Source: Chrysoperla carnea
Lineage: Eukaryota > Arthropoda > Insecta > Neuroptera > Chrysopidae
DNA length: 64,000 bases
Direction of reading: 5' to 3'
Assembly: GCF_905475395.1 (NCBI RefSeq)
Contig: NC_058337.1
Coordinates: forward strand, 83,136,368 to 83,200,367
Of the stretch, positions 12,335-25,400 are shown in pieces; position 1 is the first letter of the stretch, and each line of letters begins with the position of its first letter. The notes beneath the pieces were generated by a model. It saw only the letters and a list, made by a program, of their open reading frames with translations. It ran no database searches and had not been told where the DNA came from. The position numbers were made by a program, and so were the translations under genes.

Positions 12335-13275
12335 AATTGGTGAAATATATAAATAATGATCGTAAAAATACTTGTGATAGCTCGTTGGATTTGGAATGAT
12401 GTCTAGAAAAATGTACCAGAAGCATTTTTCAGCACTTAAAAATCTGCAAAAGTTATAAACAGGTCCGTAACTAGGGCGTGGCAAAGGTGAAAAGTTACTA
12501 AAGAATCCTGTAAAAGGCGGTCATTAATTTACATAAAGTAATAAAGTTACAATACAGCTAAATTTGATCCAATCTAATTGAAATTTTTTTGAAACCCACT
12601 AATTTTGGGTCATTATGTACAGCTGTAATACCAGTTTTTCGCTAGTTATCACTTATGTGCTAAATTTCGGAACCAAGATTCCACATTCTGAAAACGTATT
12701 AGAAATAGGTTAATTTTGATCACAAATTTGAAAAGTATGACCCAAATTTAGTAGGATAACATACTTGGTTTATCAAAATTGGATAAAATTTGGATGTGAT
12801 AGAGCAAAATTAAATTTTTTGGATTCTGATGACGTCATAAAATTTAAAAATTCGATTTTTTTGATAACACAGGCAAATTTGATCCGATCTTATTGGAATT
12901 TTTTTTAAAAACCACTAATTTTGGGTGATTTTTTTCAGCTGTGATGTCAATTTTTCGCTAGCTATCACTTATGTGCTTAATTCCGGGACCAGGACACCAC
13001 ATTCTTGAAACCTATTAGAGCTAGGTTAATTTTGATCACAGTTTTGAAAAGTATGACCCAAATTTAGTAGGATTGCATACTTGGCTTATCAAAATTGGAT
13101 AAAATTTCGATGTGATAGATTAAATTTAATTTTTTGGGTGCTGATGCTGAAAAATTCCTCTGGCACATTGTTCTTGACTTCATTCCTAATCCAACGAGCT
13201 TTCACACGTATTTTTATTACCACTATTTCTATATTCACCAATATTGAACTTGTTAACTAGACTAAGAGTAGCATT
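12335..13275. repeat. Composite repeat: 315-bp tandem units between inverted ends
   Basis: The core has two direct copies with a 315-bp period. For example, TTTGATCCAATCTAATTG near 12564 recurs as TTTGATCCGATCTTATTG near 12879, and TTCGCTAG.TATCACTTATG occurs in both. They are flanked by inverted sequences of about 130 bp. The left end, read on the minus strand at about 12335-12465, contains CATTCCAAATCCAACGAGCT. The right end, on the plus strand at about 13148-13275, contains CATTCCTAATCCAACGAGCT. No protein is encoded. The class is unknown. Confidence 0.75.
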
Positions 13276-14380
13276 GCCACCTGAAAGTTTAGGGAAGTAG
13301 GGGAGATCAACCAGAAAGGTGGAAGGTAATGAAATTAATCTAATTATATCACCGTGTCGTATACTGTACGAATGTTTTGTATACCCAATTTTTTAATGAT
13401 TAAAATTTTAAATGAATATCCTTCAAATAATTTAAAATGAGAGCTGCACAGAACTGTTGATTTTATCTGAATATGAAATAAATATTCAAAAAATCGCTTT
13501 ATTTCTGAAGTTTACTGGAGAATTGTACTAATTGATGGTGATATCGGGAGTCGGGGGGAAACTACACGATTTGTGGAGTCCCCCGATCAAATCTGGAGAG
13601 TTGGCAATTCTATATTTGAGAGGTGCTTCGATTGATGGCTTGAAAGGATTTCTATGTTACTGTATTTACAGCACCTTATGTTACGGTACTGAGATTGACC
13701 GAAAAAATTGTAATTTTCGATTGCTAAAGTGAAATATTAATAGAGTCAAAAAAAAAAAAACCATTCAAAGTATTCAAACGAATTGTGTTTATTTACTGTA
13801 TTCTTTTACATCTTTAAATTAAGATCTTCTGTCTAGTTCTATCAAACCAAAGTGGCACTGTGCAAGAGAGAGTGTAGATAAGAGTACTAATAACATATAT
13901 TTCTCTTGGGTTGATAGATCTCTACTGGGCGTAAGTTTATAAGATATAGCCTGAGTTATAATCAACTCAAGCGTAATATATTCTTTGTTTTATAATTCGT
14001 TCAGTATAACTATTATGTTGATTTTAAAATTAAATACTTATGTGTCCCAATTTAGAGCTTAATGTACATTATTTACCAAAAAGTTTAATAATAATTGATA
14101 AGAGATTAGATCAAATTAATGTCTCATTAATAATTATCAATTAAAACTTTTTGTAAATAACTTTTAACGTCATTCACTTCTTACGTTCATAAATTAGTAA
14201 TTACGTAGTTATACCTTTTACAAAAGGTAAGCACACTGCACCAATCTTTAGCTGAGAATAAAAAAACCTCTTCATATTGTTAGAAATAATTATTATTTGC
14301 TGGTTGTAGAAACAAAATAAGCGCCAACTCGCAGAAAGATTTATAACTTGACCAAATTTAGATTCTTTTTTTAAATAATA

Positions 14381-14654
14381 TATAGAGTGGGCCATTTCAA
14401 TCTATGCCTCGCCTATCTCGCCATAGGCGCAATCTATTAAAAAATGTTAGTTTTTTATGAGGATCAACGTTCTAATTTAAAGTGTTATTCTATCTCTTAT
14501 CGTTTAGGAACTAAATTGGCTATTAAAGAAACCCGAAGCACTAAATCAAATCTGATATCAGAACATGATGTCCCCCATCAAACTCTATAGTTTTTGTTCA
14601 GGTCATTTTTCAATGGATAGCGTTTTCATAGATTAAAATGACCCACCCTGTATA
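14381..14654. mobile_element. Small inverted-repeat element with ACAGGGTGGG-type ends
   Basis: The left end TATAGAGTGGGCCATTTCAA plus TCTATG is matched by the reverse complement of the right end, TATACAGGGTGGGTCATTTT plus AATCTATG. This gives terminal repeats of about 27 bp on a 274-bp element. TA dinucleotides flank both sides, consistent with (but not proof of) Tc1/mariner-like insertion. It has no coding capacity, so it would be a MITE. Confidence 0.75.
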
Positions 14655-16182
14655 TCCTACTCTATTTTGCGATTAACAGCTTACTATTATAATATGGTTT
14701 GTAAAAATTTTGTTCAAAGTTATTATTGGTTTATACATTTAATTGTTCTAAATATTAGAAAACATTGAACTTACAAATTAATGATAGAAGAGGAGGAACT
14801 TGAGAAATTAAAATGTTAGTTTTTTTTATTTTCCAAAAAAGAAAATTGGTTTTTGTATATTGTCCTCCAAAAGTTAAGCTACACCACTGTTTAGCAGAGG
14901 AATCAAGACGCATTAGAAACTGGTTGGAGACATTTCTTGTCCAAAAAATTAGAATCATACTAAAATACTTAACTTACTACATGACTGAAATTTTGTTGCT
15001 CAGACAGTCAAAAGTATCCTACCTTTAAATGCCCAAATAACCGTATAGAGTCATATTCAGATTACTATTAGACTTAGACCTAGTCTTAGGAAGACAAGAA
15101 AAGTTGCGTTTAAAAAAGGAATATATTGGGTTCATAAAAATTAAAAACTAAGCATTTTTTTAATTATGTATAATTTATGAAACTAGTAAATTTTTCTTAC
15201 ATTTTATAAATTAATAAATATTTACAAGAAGTTTTTCATTTTTATTGACATAATTGTTCTTTAATACAATTGAACAGCAAGAAATCAAAATAAGTTTAAT
15301 ATTTGTATTTCTCTGCTATTTGTTTCGTGCAAAACAGAATTCAACGACGATATATTACATTATTAATTGAAGTATTTCCGCGAGCGGCGCTAAAAACGAT
15401 TTTGCACGCAAAGAATAAAAATAATTAGATATTTAAAATAATGGTTTATTATTTTTTTTTTAAGTATAAAAATTGTGAATCAAGAAAAGTCGAATTTATT
15501 TTTAGAACAAAATATACCAAAAGCCAGATCCGCCGAATTTTGATTGTACGTTGAATTTCTTGTATTAATCAATATCGATAAGACAGGTGTATTTATTTAC
15601 TCTATACGAAGTTACAGATTGAAAAAGACGGATGTACGAATTACACTATATTTTCGTTTTAAGTCAGATTTTTTCCAGGAACAGTGTTTTTAAAACATTG
15701 CTGGTTACATTATTCCTAATAGCAGTCAAAATATTCAGTTATAAAAAATTACGAAGAAAATATCGAAATAACTTTTTTGTTTGTTGGATTTTTTGGAGAA
15801 TAGTTTTTGTTCCATCAAATTCTAACCTACTTCCGTGAGTTTAATGTATACGAGAGCGATAGTCAATATAATGTGGCCAATGACATCTTCAAGATGCAAA
15901 AAGTTATCTAATGAATCGATCTATTTAAACAGAAAATATAGTTTAATTCGTAAAGCCACCATTGTCCCCTATAATTTCGTTTAGCTGAATGAATGCCGAA
16001 AAAAACGTGTTCACGGTATATGGGGTACTAATGCCCATAGTAATTGAGGAATACTGCGTATGGTTGTACGCAAACATTATTATCACCTGTTTTATCGATT
16101 CTTACTAATGTAAGAATTTCTACACACGTATACATTTTAGAAGGGCTGGATTTTGGTTTATATAAATTTGGGACACAATTTC

Positions 16183-16184
<2 letters not shown>

Positions 16185-16242
<58 letters not shown>
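16185..16242. repeat. (AT)29 microsatellite
   Basis: A pure alternating AT run of 58 bases. A small reading frame through it (tyrosine-isoleucine repeats) is an artefact of the run. Confidence 0.95.
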
Positions 16243-16244
<2 letters not shown>

Positions 16245-16580
16245 TTAAAATTATATTATCAATATATTATTTTTCTAATCCAAAAATAAATAGCTTGAGA
16301 GGAAAATTTCATATGAAAATGCATTGCCAAGAAATTATAATATTCCAAATAATAATTGGTTATTTGTAAATAATAACTAATAGTAAAGATTAGTAATAAT
16401 TTGCAAAATATAAGGATTCAACTTTCTACGGTTTATTGTTGCCTTCTTTCCTAATATGCTACTATCTATACTCCCCCTCAAATAAAACACACCAATCTAC
16501 AAAAATAACCTTCAGAGGATCATTAAAAAAAATTAAACTCTTCTGTAATATGGTGTTATTGGCGCATGATAAATAAAAAA

Positions 16581-16722
16581 TGGATGGATTTGGTGACCAA
16601 TGATAAAGTGCTGCAAATAATCAATGAAAAACGACAATTAGCGAGCCAAATAATTAGAAAGGGCAATGTTGGATAAACTCCAGCAGAACGAGGGGAAAAA
16701 ACATCATCCCTGGATAACATTA
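16581..16722 (+). pseudogene. Decayed LINE polymerase C-terminal fragment
   Basis: In one frame the translation reads WMDLVTNDKVLQIINEKRQ followed by LASQIIRKG. This resembles the W-x-D-x-V-[ST]-N-x-x-V-L-x-x-I segment downstream of the reverse transcriptase in many animal non-LTR retrotransposons. A stop follows at GGATAA. A shifted frame then gives AERGEKTSSLDNI, resembling the G-R-R-K-T-S-W-L-x-N-I block that follows in those elements. Only this scrap remains, with a stop and a frameshift, so it is dead. The assignment rests on motif memory, without alignment. Confidence 0.55.
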
Positions 16723-17559
16723 TAAAATGCGACCAACACTAAATTCAACCACCTCATCCGCACTGCTCATGACAGAATTAAATGGAACGAAGTGGTCTCC
16801 AACGTCCTCTAGGGGATACGGAACTCTTGATTGATACATATTAAAAGTCCATCCTATCGAAATTGAATGTTTTGTGGATAAGGACGTTTTATTTGAGATG
16901 AAGATTAGTTTCATAATTGGCGAGCTCAAAATTGACCTTTTTGGGTTAAATTAGTAACAGAAATATTGACTAACTCGGAAGAAATCGTTTTGGACGCTAA
17001 TACTTAATTTTAAAGAAAAAATAATGATTTTTCTTATTCAATAAATAAAATATTTATTTTTCGTGAGCGTTGGAAGCTAAACGATATAGAGGAAATCATG
17101 AGTCAGCATGTTTTTAACACCAAAAATTAAATTACAATATAAAATCTTTTAAATATTTATAATTATAAAGAATTATAATTTAGATTAAATCTAGAATAAA
17201 ATTGCTTCTAAAATATTAAACATAGCAAAAGTTAAGCATGGTTTTTTGAAACAGCTCACTCTATATAAGGAGCATATTTTACTTTTAAATTTTTGTTCTA
17301 TCACTCCCTTTTTACTTACTGAGAACGCTATAAAAATTTCAAGTTGGGATCTCTTTTCGTTTTTGAATTATCTTGTTCACCAAAAATTTGTTCGTATCAT
17401 CAATATTTCTAAGCGTAACAAACTTGGGGCTAAAATTAGTATACCTTGATAATATATTTAATACGTACAGGGTTTAAAAACTCATGTTCTTATCCGATTT
17501 TCAAATATACTTCATTTATTAACTTTCAAATATAGGAAGTTATTGGTAATTTTTTCCTG

Positions 17560-17712
17560 ATCGATATCGCGCGAACAAAAAATGAGGTGTAAAAATAAAC
17601 TTCGTTGAGGTGTAGATCGAAGCGTATTAACGGCATAATGATCCGAAAAGAATATCATAACATTCAGTCGAATCATTTCGAATCGGTTGAGTTTTTATTT
17701 TTATTTTATTTT
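17560..17712 (-). repeat. R3 dispersed repeat, copy 1
   Basis: Read on the minus strand, this shares ACACCTCAACGAAGT, ATTTTTTGTTCG and GAATGTTATGA.ATTCTTTC blocks, in the same order, with 36925-37125 on the plus strand. It is one of two copies in the window. It has no coding potential and the class is unknown. Confidence 0.7.
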
Positions 17713-19423
17713 TATTTTTTCATAACTGTTGATTATGCTGGGAACTACCAATGGCTTGTTTAGTTTTGGTTTTATTATTATTATTATTTAATTATTTAAA
17801 GTCGCTTTTTAACATCGTGGTCATTAACGACTACTATTTACAAAACATTAATTTGGTAAATTTTATCTAATAAATTGACACTTTATTTTTGGTTTTGTTG
17901 TGGTTAATTTACTGTGATTTCAAAGTGCAGAACGTGATTTAGGCGAGTCATATTAAATGCAAAAAAAATCGATTTCCAGAAAAATTGAAGAGGTCAGTTT
18001 ATTTACTTTATACATTTTCACTTAAAAAATGTGCTAAATGCGATGGTGACAGAAAAATTTATAAAAACAGGACTTTATTGTTAAAAATTATATTTTTTAA
18101 CGACAACTTTAAAAATTAAGGGACACAAAACCAAGATTTTAACAAAATTTGTCATGCCGTATTCGTCAACATCGTATTTAGCGCATTTTTTATACAAAAA
18201 TAGTCAATTAACTGGACTTTTCAATTTTCAAACGGATAAAAAGTTTTATCCAACTCGCTTAGTTTATTATTACGAACATTCATTAATTATTAAAATAAGA
18301 CTTCAACCGAAATGCTAATATGAAATTTTATTTGTAATTAGTTAATAAAATTTATACAAATGAAAATCTAATAAGAATATATAATATATGAGTTTTTTTT
18401 TTATAATTTCATGTGGACAATGCACTTCAGGAGTTTGGCTTGTTCCGTTCCACTAAAGAGGGTAGAGGTGAGGAGCGTAATCTCTTGTGGCTGTTTTTCT
18501 CAAAAAGTCTATTAAATCAAGGGGCTAAAATGACGCTCATGTAACGGAATGTATGATCTGAAATAAACTTTTCTAGCATCGATCCCTAACCTAAACACCA
18601 AACAAGTTAACCTAAATAAAAAAAAGTAGCATTACGTTCAAGCAAATGGTACCAAAATTCGGGAAACAAATTTTGAAACTTCCCTCTCATCCATATACTT
18701 TTGGATTCCTGTTTTCCCAACGGAAATGCCCGTTCTACAATAATTTAAATTTACCGATTATAAAATATTATGTTTACTAGGCCAGATATGACATTCGAAG
18801 AAATACAGCGAATAAAGACAAAGAATAATTTCCAAATAATTAATTACGGTGATTTCAATTTAAGCTGCTGACCAAATAAAGTAGTGAGAAACTAATCACT
18901 TCAGTCAAATAAATTTTTTGATGTCTTTTCATCAAATTATTTACATCTCAACAAAATTTTTATTTTTTAGCAATTCTTTTCCATTTGAGGCATGCAAACA
19001 GTTTAAATAAAGAAAATTAGTGAGTCGAATAAAATCCTTCCGAATAAGATAATAATATTATCACATAGGACTAACATGATTTAAATTACTTAGTTACAGC
19101 ATTTATTATGCTGATATCTTTCATTCCTGATGGGCTGTCATGAATTGTACCTTTAAGCCAACAATTGGTTACGCAGAAATTCATTGTATTAAAATATCAA
19201 TCATTCGAATTATTGTAAAACGAACTTAAATAATTGAAAATCTTCGATAAATTCATAAATTTGTTTTTTACAAATAAAAAAGAAAAACACATAACATGAC
19301 ATACAGATACAGATTTTTTTTCTAAAACACACTTGAGTTTGTTTTTTGGGATATTTTTAAAACAACAAAACAAAAAATATATATAAAAAAAAAAACTGTT
19401 TTTAAAACTAAAAAAAATTAAAA

Positions 19424-22400
19424 CTATAACTTTCTTTTCAATAACTTATTTTGCAATTTTAACGGGAGTGGTATTCCACCATGTGCTAATTTCTTCTTAG
19501 GAATATTGACTGATTTCCTCAAAGTTAATAAAAGGTTTTTATTGCTATCGTTATTATGAGTCTTGTCTCCCTGTGATGATGACTCACTTTGTTCACTATT
19601 TAGTTTATCCTGAGCGTCATTAACCTCACTACACTCATTTTTATGTTTAATAAGTTCATCGTCAGTTTTAAATGTCTTCTTACAGGTAGAGCATTCTAAT
19701 TGAATATCACTTTTAACATGCGTTTGTAAATGTTTTAAAAGTTGGGCTTTTGTCTCGAAGCCTGCATCACAATATTCACATTTTTCTTTGATATCTAAAA
19801 CAAATAAACCAAAATATTAATCTTTCTGAATTGTTATAAAATTTTAAAAAAGCGTTCTTTTTAAAGCGTGTAAGTCTTGGTATTCATAATGCATACATTT
19901 GTGTTTTTCTATCCATTCGTTTTAGTGCTTTCGAATATTTCATACATTGTTTCTTTTGCAAAACCGTTCAGATGAAAGATTATATTATTTTATGAATGGG
20001 AAAAATTACAAATATAAAAGTGCTAATGAATACAAGGCTTGAGTTAAAATCCACTCAACATATCGTGTATAAGATATAAAGCTCAATATCGAAACTTAAA
20101 AAAAATTAAGTGAAAAATTCATTTCTTTAAAATCTAACAAATCGTGTCGAAATTAGGTGGGCGAATTGCAGAGTTAAATTGGTCTCACAAAATTCTCTGA
20201 ATATATCAAGAAAAGCTTTCCTAGAATTATTGCTAAATGTATAGATCCCGATATTGATAAAAAAATCAACTGATTTAAATCAAACCTCCGAATTTTAGAA
20301 AATATTTTTATTGTTTTCCCTGTCCGGGACTAACATTTCTCAATTATTAAGTAAGAAATTTTTAATGCCATTTTTTTTTTTTTACAAGTTAAAAATATGA
20401 ATCTGAAAAAAATTACTAAAATCGGATTAGCTTCTGAGCTTTTCAAACTATTTAAATATTTTGAGTGGAAATAACTCCAAATCAAAAGTAACAGGTACTA
20501 ATAATTCAATAAATATCTGTTGCTGAATTTTTTGTAACATAGTTTCGTAAATACACGCATAGCAAAATCAGAATTAGCTTGATGAATTCCGCAAGACTTT
20601 CTAACTTTCGGTGAATTGAAAGCGTAATAATAGTCTAAGTAATTTTCTTGAATTAAAACTTTTTATTGTGTGTTTAGTAAACGATTCATCTTGAATTTTG
20701 CTAAGCCGTTTTTATTAAATTTAAAATGGTATTTCAGTACAAGATTTCAATTTCTTCGGTAGGTCGATATACCTTGTTATACATTTAATTGTTAACATTG
20801 TTAAAAATTTCAACTTAGTATGATAATTTCTACTAACATTTATTTCTAGAAACAACAAATTTTTTTTAAGATCTGAAACGAAGTTGATAAATATATGACG
20901 GGTTTGTCACTTTGCCTTTATTTTATAGTGAAATTGATCCACACAGAAAAGCTATGTCTCACGTTAAAATATAAAAATCAAAATGTCGTTGAGTTTAATC
21001 ATATTTAAAGTTGTAAAAAATGTTATAAATAAAATTATTTCTGTTGGTATCTTAATGCCTAACATGAATTATGAATGACGATATTCTTGGAAATAATCAT
21101 TTAATTAGTATGGCGAACGAGTCATTGTCCGCGGCTTATTGTCTTGTTATCATAGTTATAAATATTATAACCTTGTTGTCATAACATCAACTATCTCAAT
21201 AGTTACGTCTTTAACGATAGCGATAAATTAAATATTGCTTCAAAAGTTCGAGGTGAAGACAAAAAATTCAGATACAAAATTTATTGGTTAAAAAATATTA
21301 CTAATATTTATGAATAATTTTAAAATGAATTTTACTAAACAAAATTTTTTAACCTAATTATGAATAAAATATTTGTTTTTAATTTTAAAAGTAAACATGT
21401 TTTGATGAAATAAAAACGTAATCATGCAACACTACCCAAAAAGCTTGTTTTTCACTTAAGAATAAAAATTGGCACAAAATAAAAGAAATAAAATGTTTCG
21501 CGAGTCCAATATATATTTTTTTGCGAAAATTTATGATGTGAAAAATGTCTATATACCTGGATGTGATAGTGTATGCCTGTACAAGCCTGTGTATGTGGTA
21601 AAACTCAAATCACACATTTCACATCGAATTGGCATCACTTTTTTTGTAGGCACTTGTTTTCGATCCGATTTACGACGTTCTGAAATTGCGGCTGCACTAA
21701 GTGTAGTATCTAAAATTTTTGTTTTACCCATCATGCTTTTCCGAACGAGCACATTATTCCGTTGTTTATTCGGTGACTTTTTCACATGTATTTTCATATG
21801 ATTCTGATAAAACATTTTATTTTTAAATGTCTTTTTACATTTTTCGCAATCGTAAGTTGTATCATTATTTTGTAGCGATGGTCGTTTTTGCAACGAAGGT
21901 CTTTTTTTAATTGTTGAGTTTGCACTCGCGTTGTTGATTCGAGGTGATTTTAAACAATACCGACGCATATGTTCACTAAGTACATGTTTGAACGGGAATA
22001 TTTGGCCACAATTTGAACATGTTGGTTTCTGATGTACTTCACGGTGCATGACTAAATGGACTAGTTGTCGAAATGTTTTCATACATACGTTACAACGATG
22101 TACATCAACAGATGGCGTTTTATCATCATTTGATGTTTTATCAGACGTCACAGCAATAGTCTTTCGTTTAGTTGTATCTATTTTTGATAAAATTTCACTG
22201 AATTCACGTTTATCTTGTGTACTACGACGAAATGTTCGTGCTTTCGTCGATTTATCATTTATATCCTCATTTTCTTTTTTCGAATGATTTCGCAAATGAT
22301 TGATTAATTCGGACCTATTTTGAAAATTTGCTGAACATTTTTCACATTGATATTGTTTATGCTGTAATTGATGTGATTTTAATTGTAACATTGTTTTAAA

Positions 22401-25400
22401 TGATTTTGTACAGTGTGTACAATTCAAATTTTTTGTATTATTTAAGTTTTCACTCAAATTTTGATTATTATGAGTATGATGAGATTTTTCATGAAATTTG
22501 AGTGCATTTTCAAATGTAAATACACGTGGACATTTAGAACAATTAAACTTACCTTTTTTATTTTGTACAGTGTGTTCTTGTAAATGTGTTTTTAATGACA
22601 TATATTTTGGGAAAGTTTTTGAACATTTTGCACATTTGTATGTTGTAGTTGTATTATTCGTTGGTCTCTTTTCAAATGAAATTTTTTTTGGTTCGTTAAC
22701 TTTAGAGTTATCACTTTTTTTAATGGCCGTTGTCTCTAAAAAAGTATTTTCTTCTTGTTTAACCTCTTCAGGTGTAATTATGTTCGCACTTTTTAATGCT
22801 CTTGTAAGTACATCTTCTTTTTCGTTTGGTGATGTCTCTAAAATTGAGAGTAAAGTTTCAGTTTCTGTAGGTTTTTCATCTAACATTTCATCAATTTTAG
22901 CTGGTTGTTCCTCTTCGTCAGATACACCATGAATATCTTGCATTTCACTCATTAAATCATCAATTTTCTCATTTTCCAAAGCGGTTTTCTGTTTTTTGAT
23001 ATCTGGTTCTTCGTGAATTGTTTCTTTATCATCGAGCTCACTATCACTACAGAATCCAAAATATTTATCAGAAACATCAACATTTTTTACATCATCACTC
23101 GAACTTTTTCGTTTTCGAGTAATATTATCATCGGGTGAATACTTTTTCGGTGGTCGACCACGTCTTTTAGGGGTAATTAACCGAATCTCATCATTAACAA
23201 TATCTTCATTCAATTCCTTTTCAATTCGAATTGTCTTTTCGTCATTTTCTTTGGAATCATTCTTTTGTTTTCCATTTGAAATTTTTCGTGTGGTTCGAAT
23301 AAATTTTGGTCTACCACTTTGCCCACCTTTAATTGATCCGGAAGAAATTACTTCTTTTTCAATCATATTAAATTTATTCTTCTCAGATAATTTTGGCCGA
23401 CCAGGTCTACCTCTTTTTCGAGGTAATACTTTATCGAATTTTGGTTTTTCCGGTTTCTTAATTTCGACAGGTTTTTCTTTCTTTTTGACTTCAAATTCGT
23501 TTTTAATTTCTATATCATCCTCAAATGTCGATTTTGAATTATTATCTGAAATTATAATTGATTCAATCAATTTTGTTGGTTTCTTCCCACGTTTCTTTGT
23601 CGAGTATATTTTCTTTGGTTTAACTTTTGGTGAATATTCTTCATCACTAAATGCATCTAAATCGTACGTTTCTACTGGGATCTCTTTTTCCTCAGGAGCT
23701 TGAATTATTATCTCAGATCCAACTCGATCTACTGGTGTAATAACCTGTTTTCGAGGCTGCCGTGGACCTTTATTAAAATTTGGCGTGCTATTTAAAACCG
23801 TATTATTAATTTTTGAAATCGGTACTTCTGTTTTTTGTTTTAATTGCTTACAATTAGCTCTATATACGGGAGGATAAACATTTTTCTGTAAACTACTGTG
23901 TTGATGTATGCTAGGCCTTAAAATACTTCGAAATTTTTTGTTATTGATCAGATTTTTATTTTGTTTTTCGGTTTCGGGATGAGTTACGATTAAAAATGTT
24001 AATTTATTTGCTTGTTTCGAAGTAGCACCACTATTTACACGTTTTAATTCGATACTTTCATTACCAAATGTTATATTCGATAATTTATTTAAAATTTGTT
24101 TAGGGGTATTTGAAATCACGGGTGGAGGAGGAGTTGGTTCCTCTTGAGTAAGAGGATCATTTATATTTGGTTCCATGAGAACATTTGATAATACTTCAAC
24201 TTGGCTATTTGGTGGATATTGTTTTATAAAAGTTTGATCTTCTTCAGAAGGCAAATTTGTTAGAATATGTTCGGTAGATTCTTCCATGTAATTCTCTTCT
24301 AATTGTTCATAATGTACTTCTTCGTCATCGTCATCTTGTAGATATTCAACATTTTCAAATTCTTCTTCTTCCTCACCAAAGTACGTTTCACCTCCCGTAT
24401 GTTGCAAAACCTCTTCTTCATCTTGTTTCAAATATTCAATATGATTATTTTCTTCATCTAATTTTTCGACAACCTCGTCTTCTGCATTATATTCTTGCGC
24501 TACTTCAATTTCATTATTTGTATCTTCGTAAATTGTTTCTTCCGATTGGATTTCTTCTGTGATGTGCTCATTTTCATTGATTATTTCTTCATCGACATTT
24601 TCTGATTTCATTCCTTCCGTTAACGAATTTTCATAAATACTTTGGAAGTTTTGAGTTTCATCTTCCACAATATTTTGATTTATTGTCATTTCTTTATTCG
24701 TTGTATCCTCGCATATCAATTGTTCGGTACCTTCTGGCTGGATTTGTATTGTACCTGGAACCGCTTCTAATTGACCATCTTCATTTTGTCTAAATAAATA
24801 AACGGAATTTTTTTAATAATTGATAAGATTTTTGGAATATTTATAAATTTTTATATTTGTTCAGGTTAACTCCAAGGTTAAGAAATTTTTAAAGTTCTAA
24901 TTATTCCAAACTTTTGTATTCATATTTAGATATACCTTCGTTTCTATGACAATACTCAAAAAAATGGTTGACATATTTAACTTGCATCATTTTCTTATAG
25001 GCTAAGAGCCCGCCGCTGAAAAAGGCACCTCATCGGTTAAAGGACATACATTATTGGAAAAGGTAGTACTCAAATCAATGAAAATAATGATATAGGAGTT
25101 TTAGTCCCCAGTCAGTCGCTTAACTAGGCAACCATTTTTTGATTTTTTTAATTTTGGTGTAGTTGCTTACCCTATTAGTTAAAGCATAATTTTGGTATCA
25201 AATGAAAGCTTGAACTTTCTAGTTTTCGAAAAAAAATGGTTGCCTAGCCTCTGACTGTTAGAAATTTTGGCAGCCCACTTTAAAGACCGGCAACTCGAGT
25301 GTATACTATGAGATACTACATAAGCAACTCTGTGAGAACATTATACTTCAATTTATTTATTTCCCATCACATTTTATCAACTTTTTTTTTTATATTTTAA

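Larger units (their letters stand above)
11337..19423. other. Gene-free, repeat-rich stretch
   Basis: No host gene was found in these 8 kb. Listed separately are a composite repeat (12.3-13.3 kb), a small inverted-repeat element (14.4-14.65 kb), an (AT)n microsatellite, a decayed LINE fragment (16.6 kb) and one copy of repeat R3 (17.6 kb). The reading frame at 12182-12484 on the minus strand overlaps the composite repeat and is not a gene. Confidence 0.6.

Noticed and set aside
12182-12484. 100-codon minus-strand frame beginning MPRPSYGP
   Set aside because: Most of it overlaps the left inverted end of the composite repeat, and the same sequence recurs near 13.2 kb without an open frame.
16044-16289. 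81-codon frame with Tyr-Ile repeats
   Set aside because: It is produced by translating the (AT)29 microsatellite.
16720-16929. 69-codon minus-strand frame beginning MSSPIMKLIF
   Set aside because: It lies beside the dead LINE remnant and has no similarity I recognise, so it is more likely repeat DNA than an exon.
21469-23703. Plus-strand reading frames of 79-150 codons across the zinc-finger exon
   Set aside because: They lie antisense to the long zinc-finger exon, whose frame has coherent C2H2 motifs; the plus-strand translations have none.
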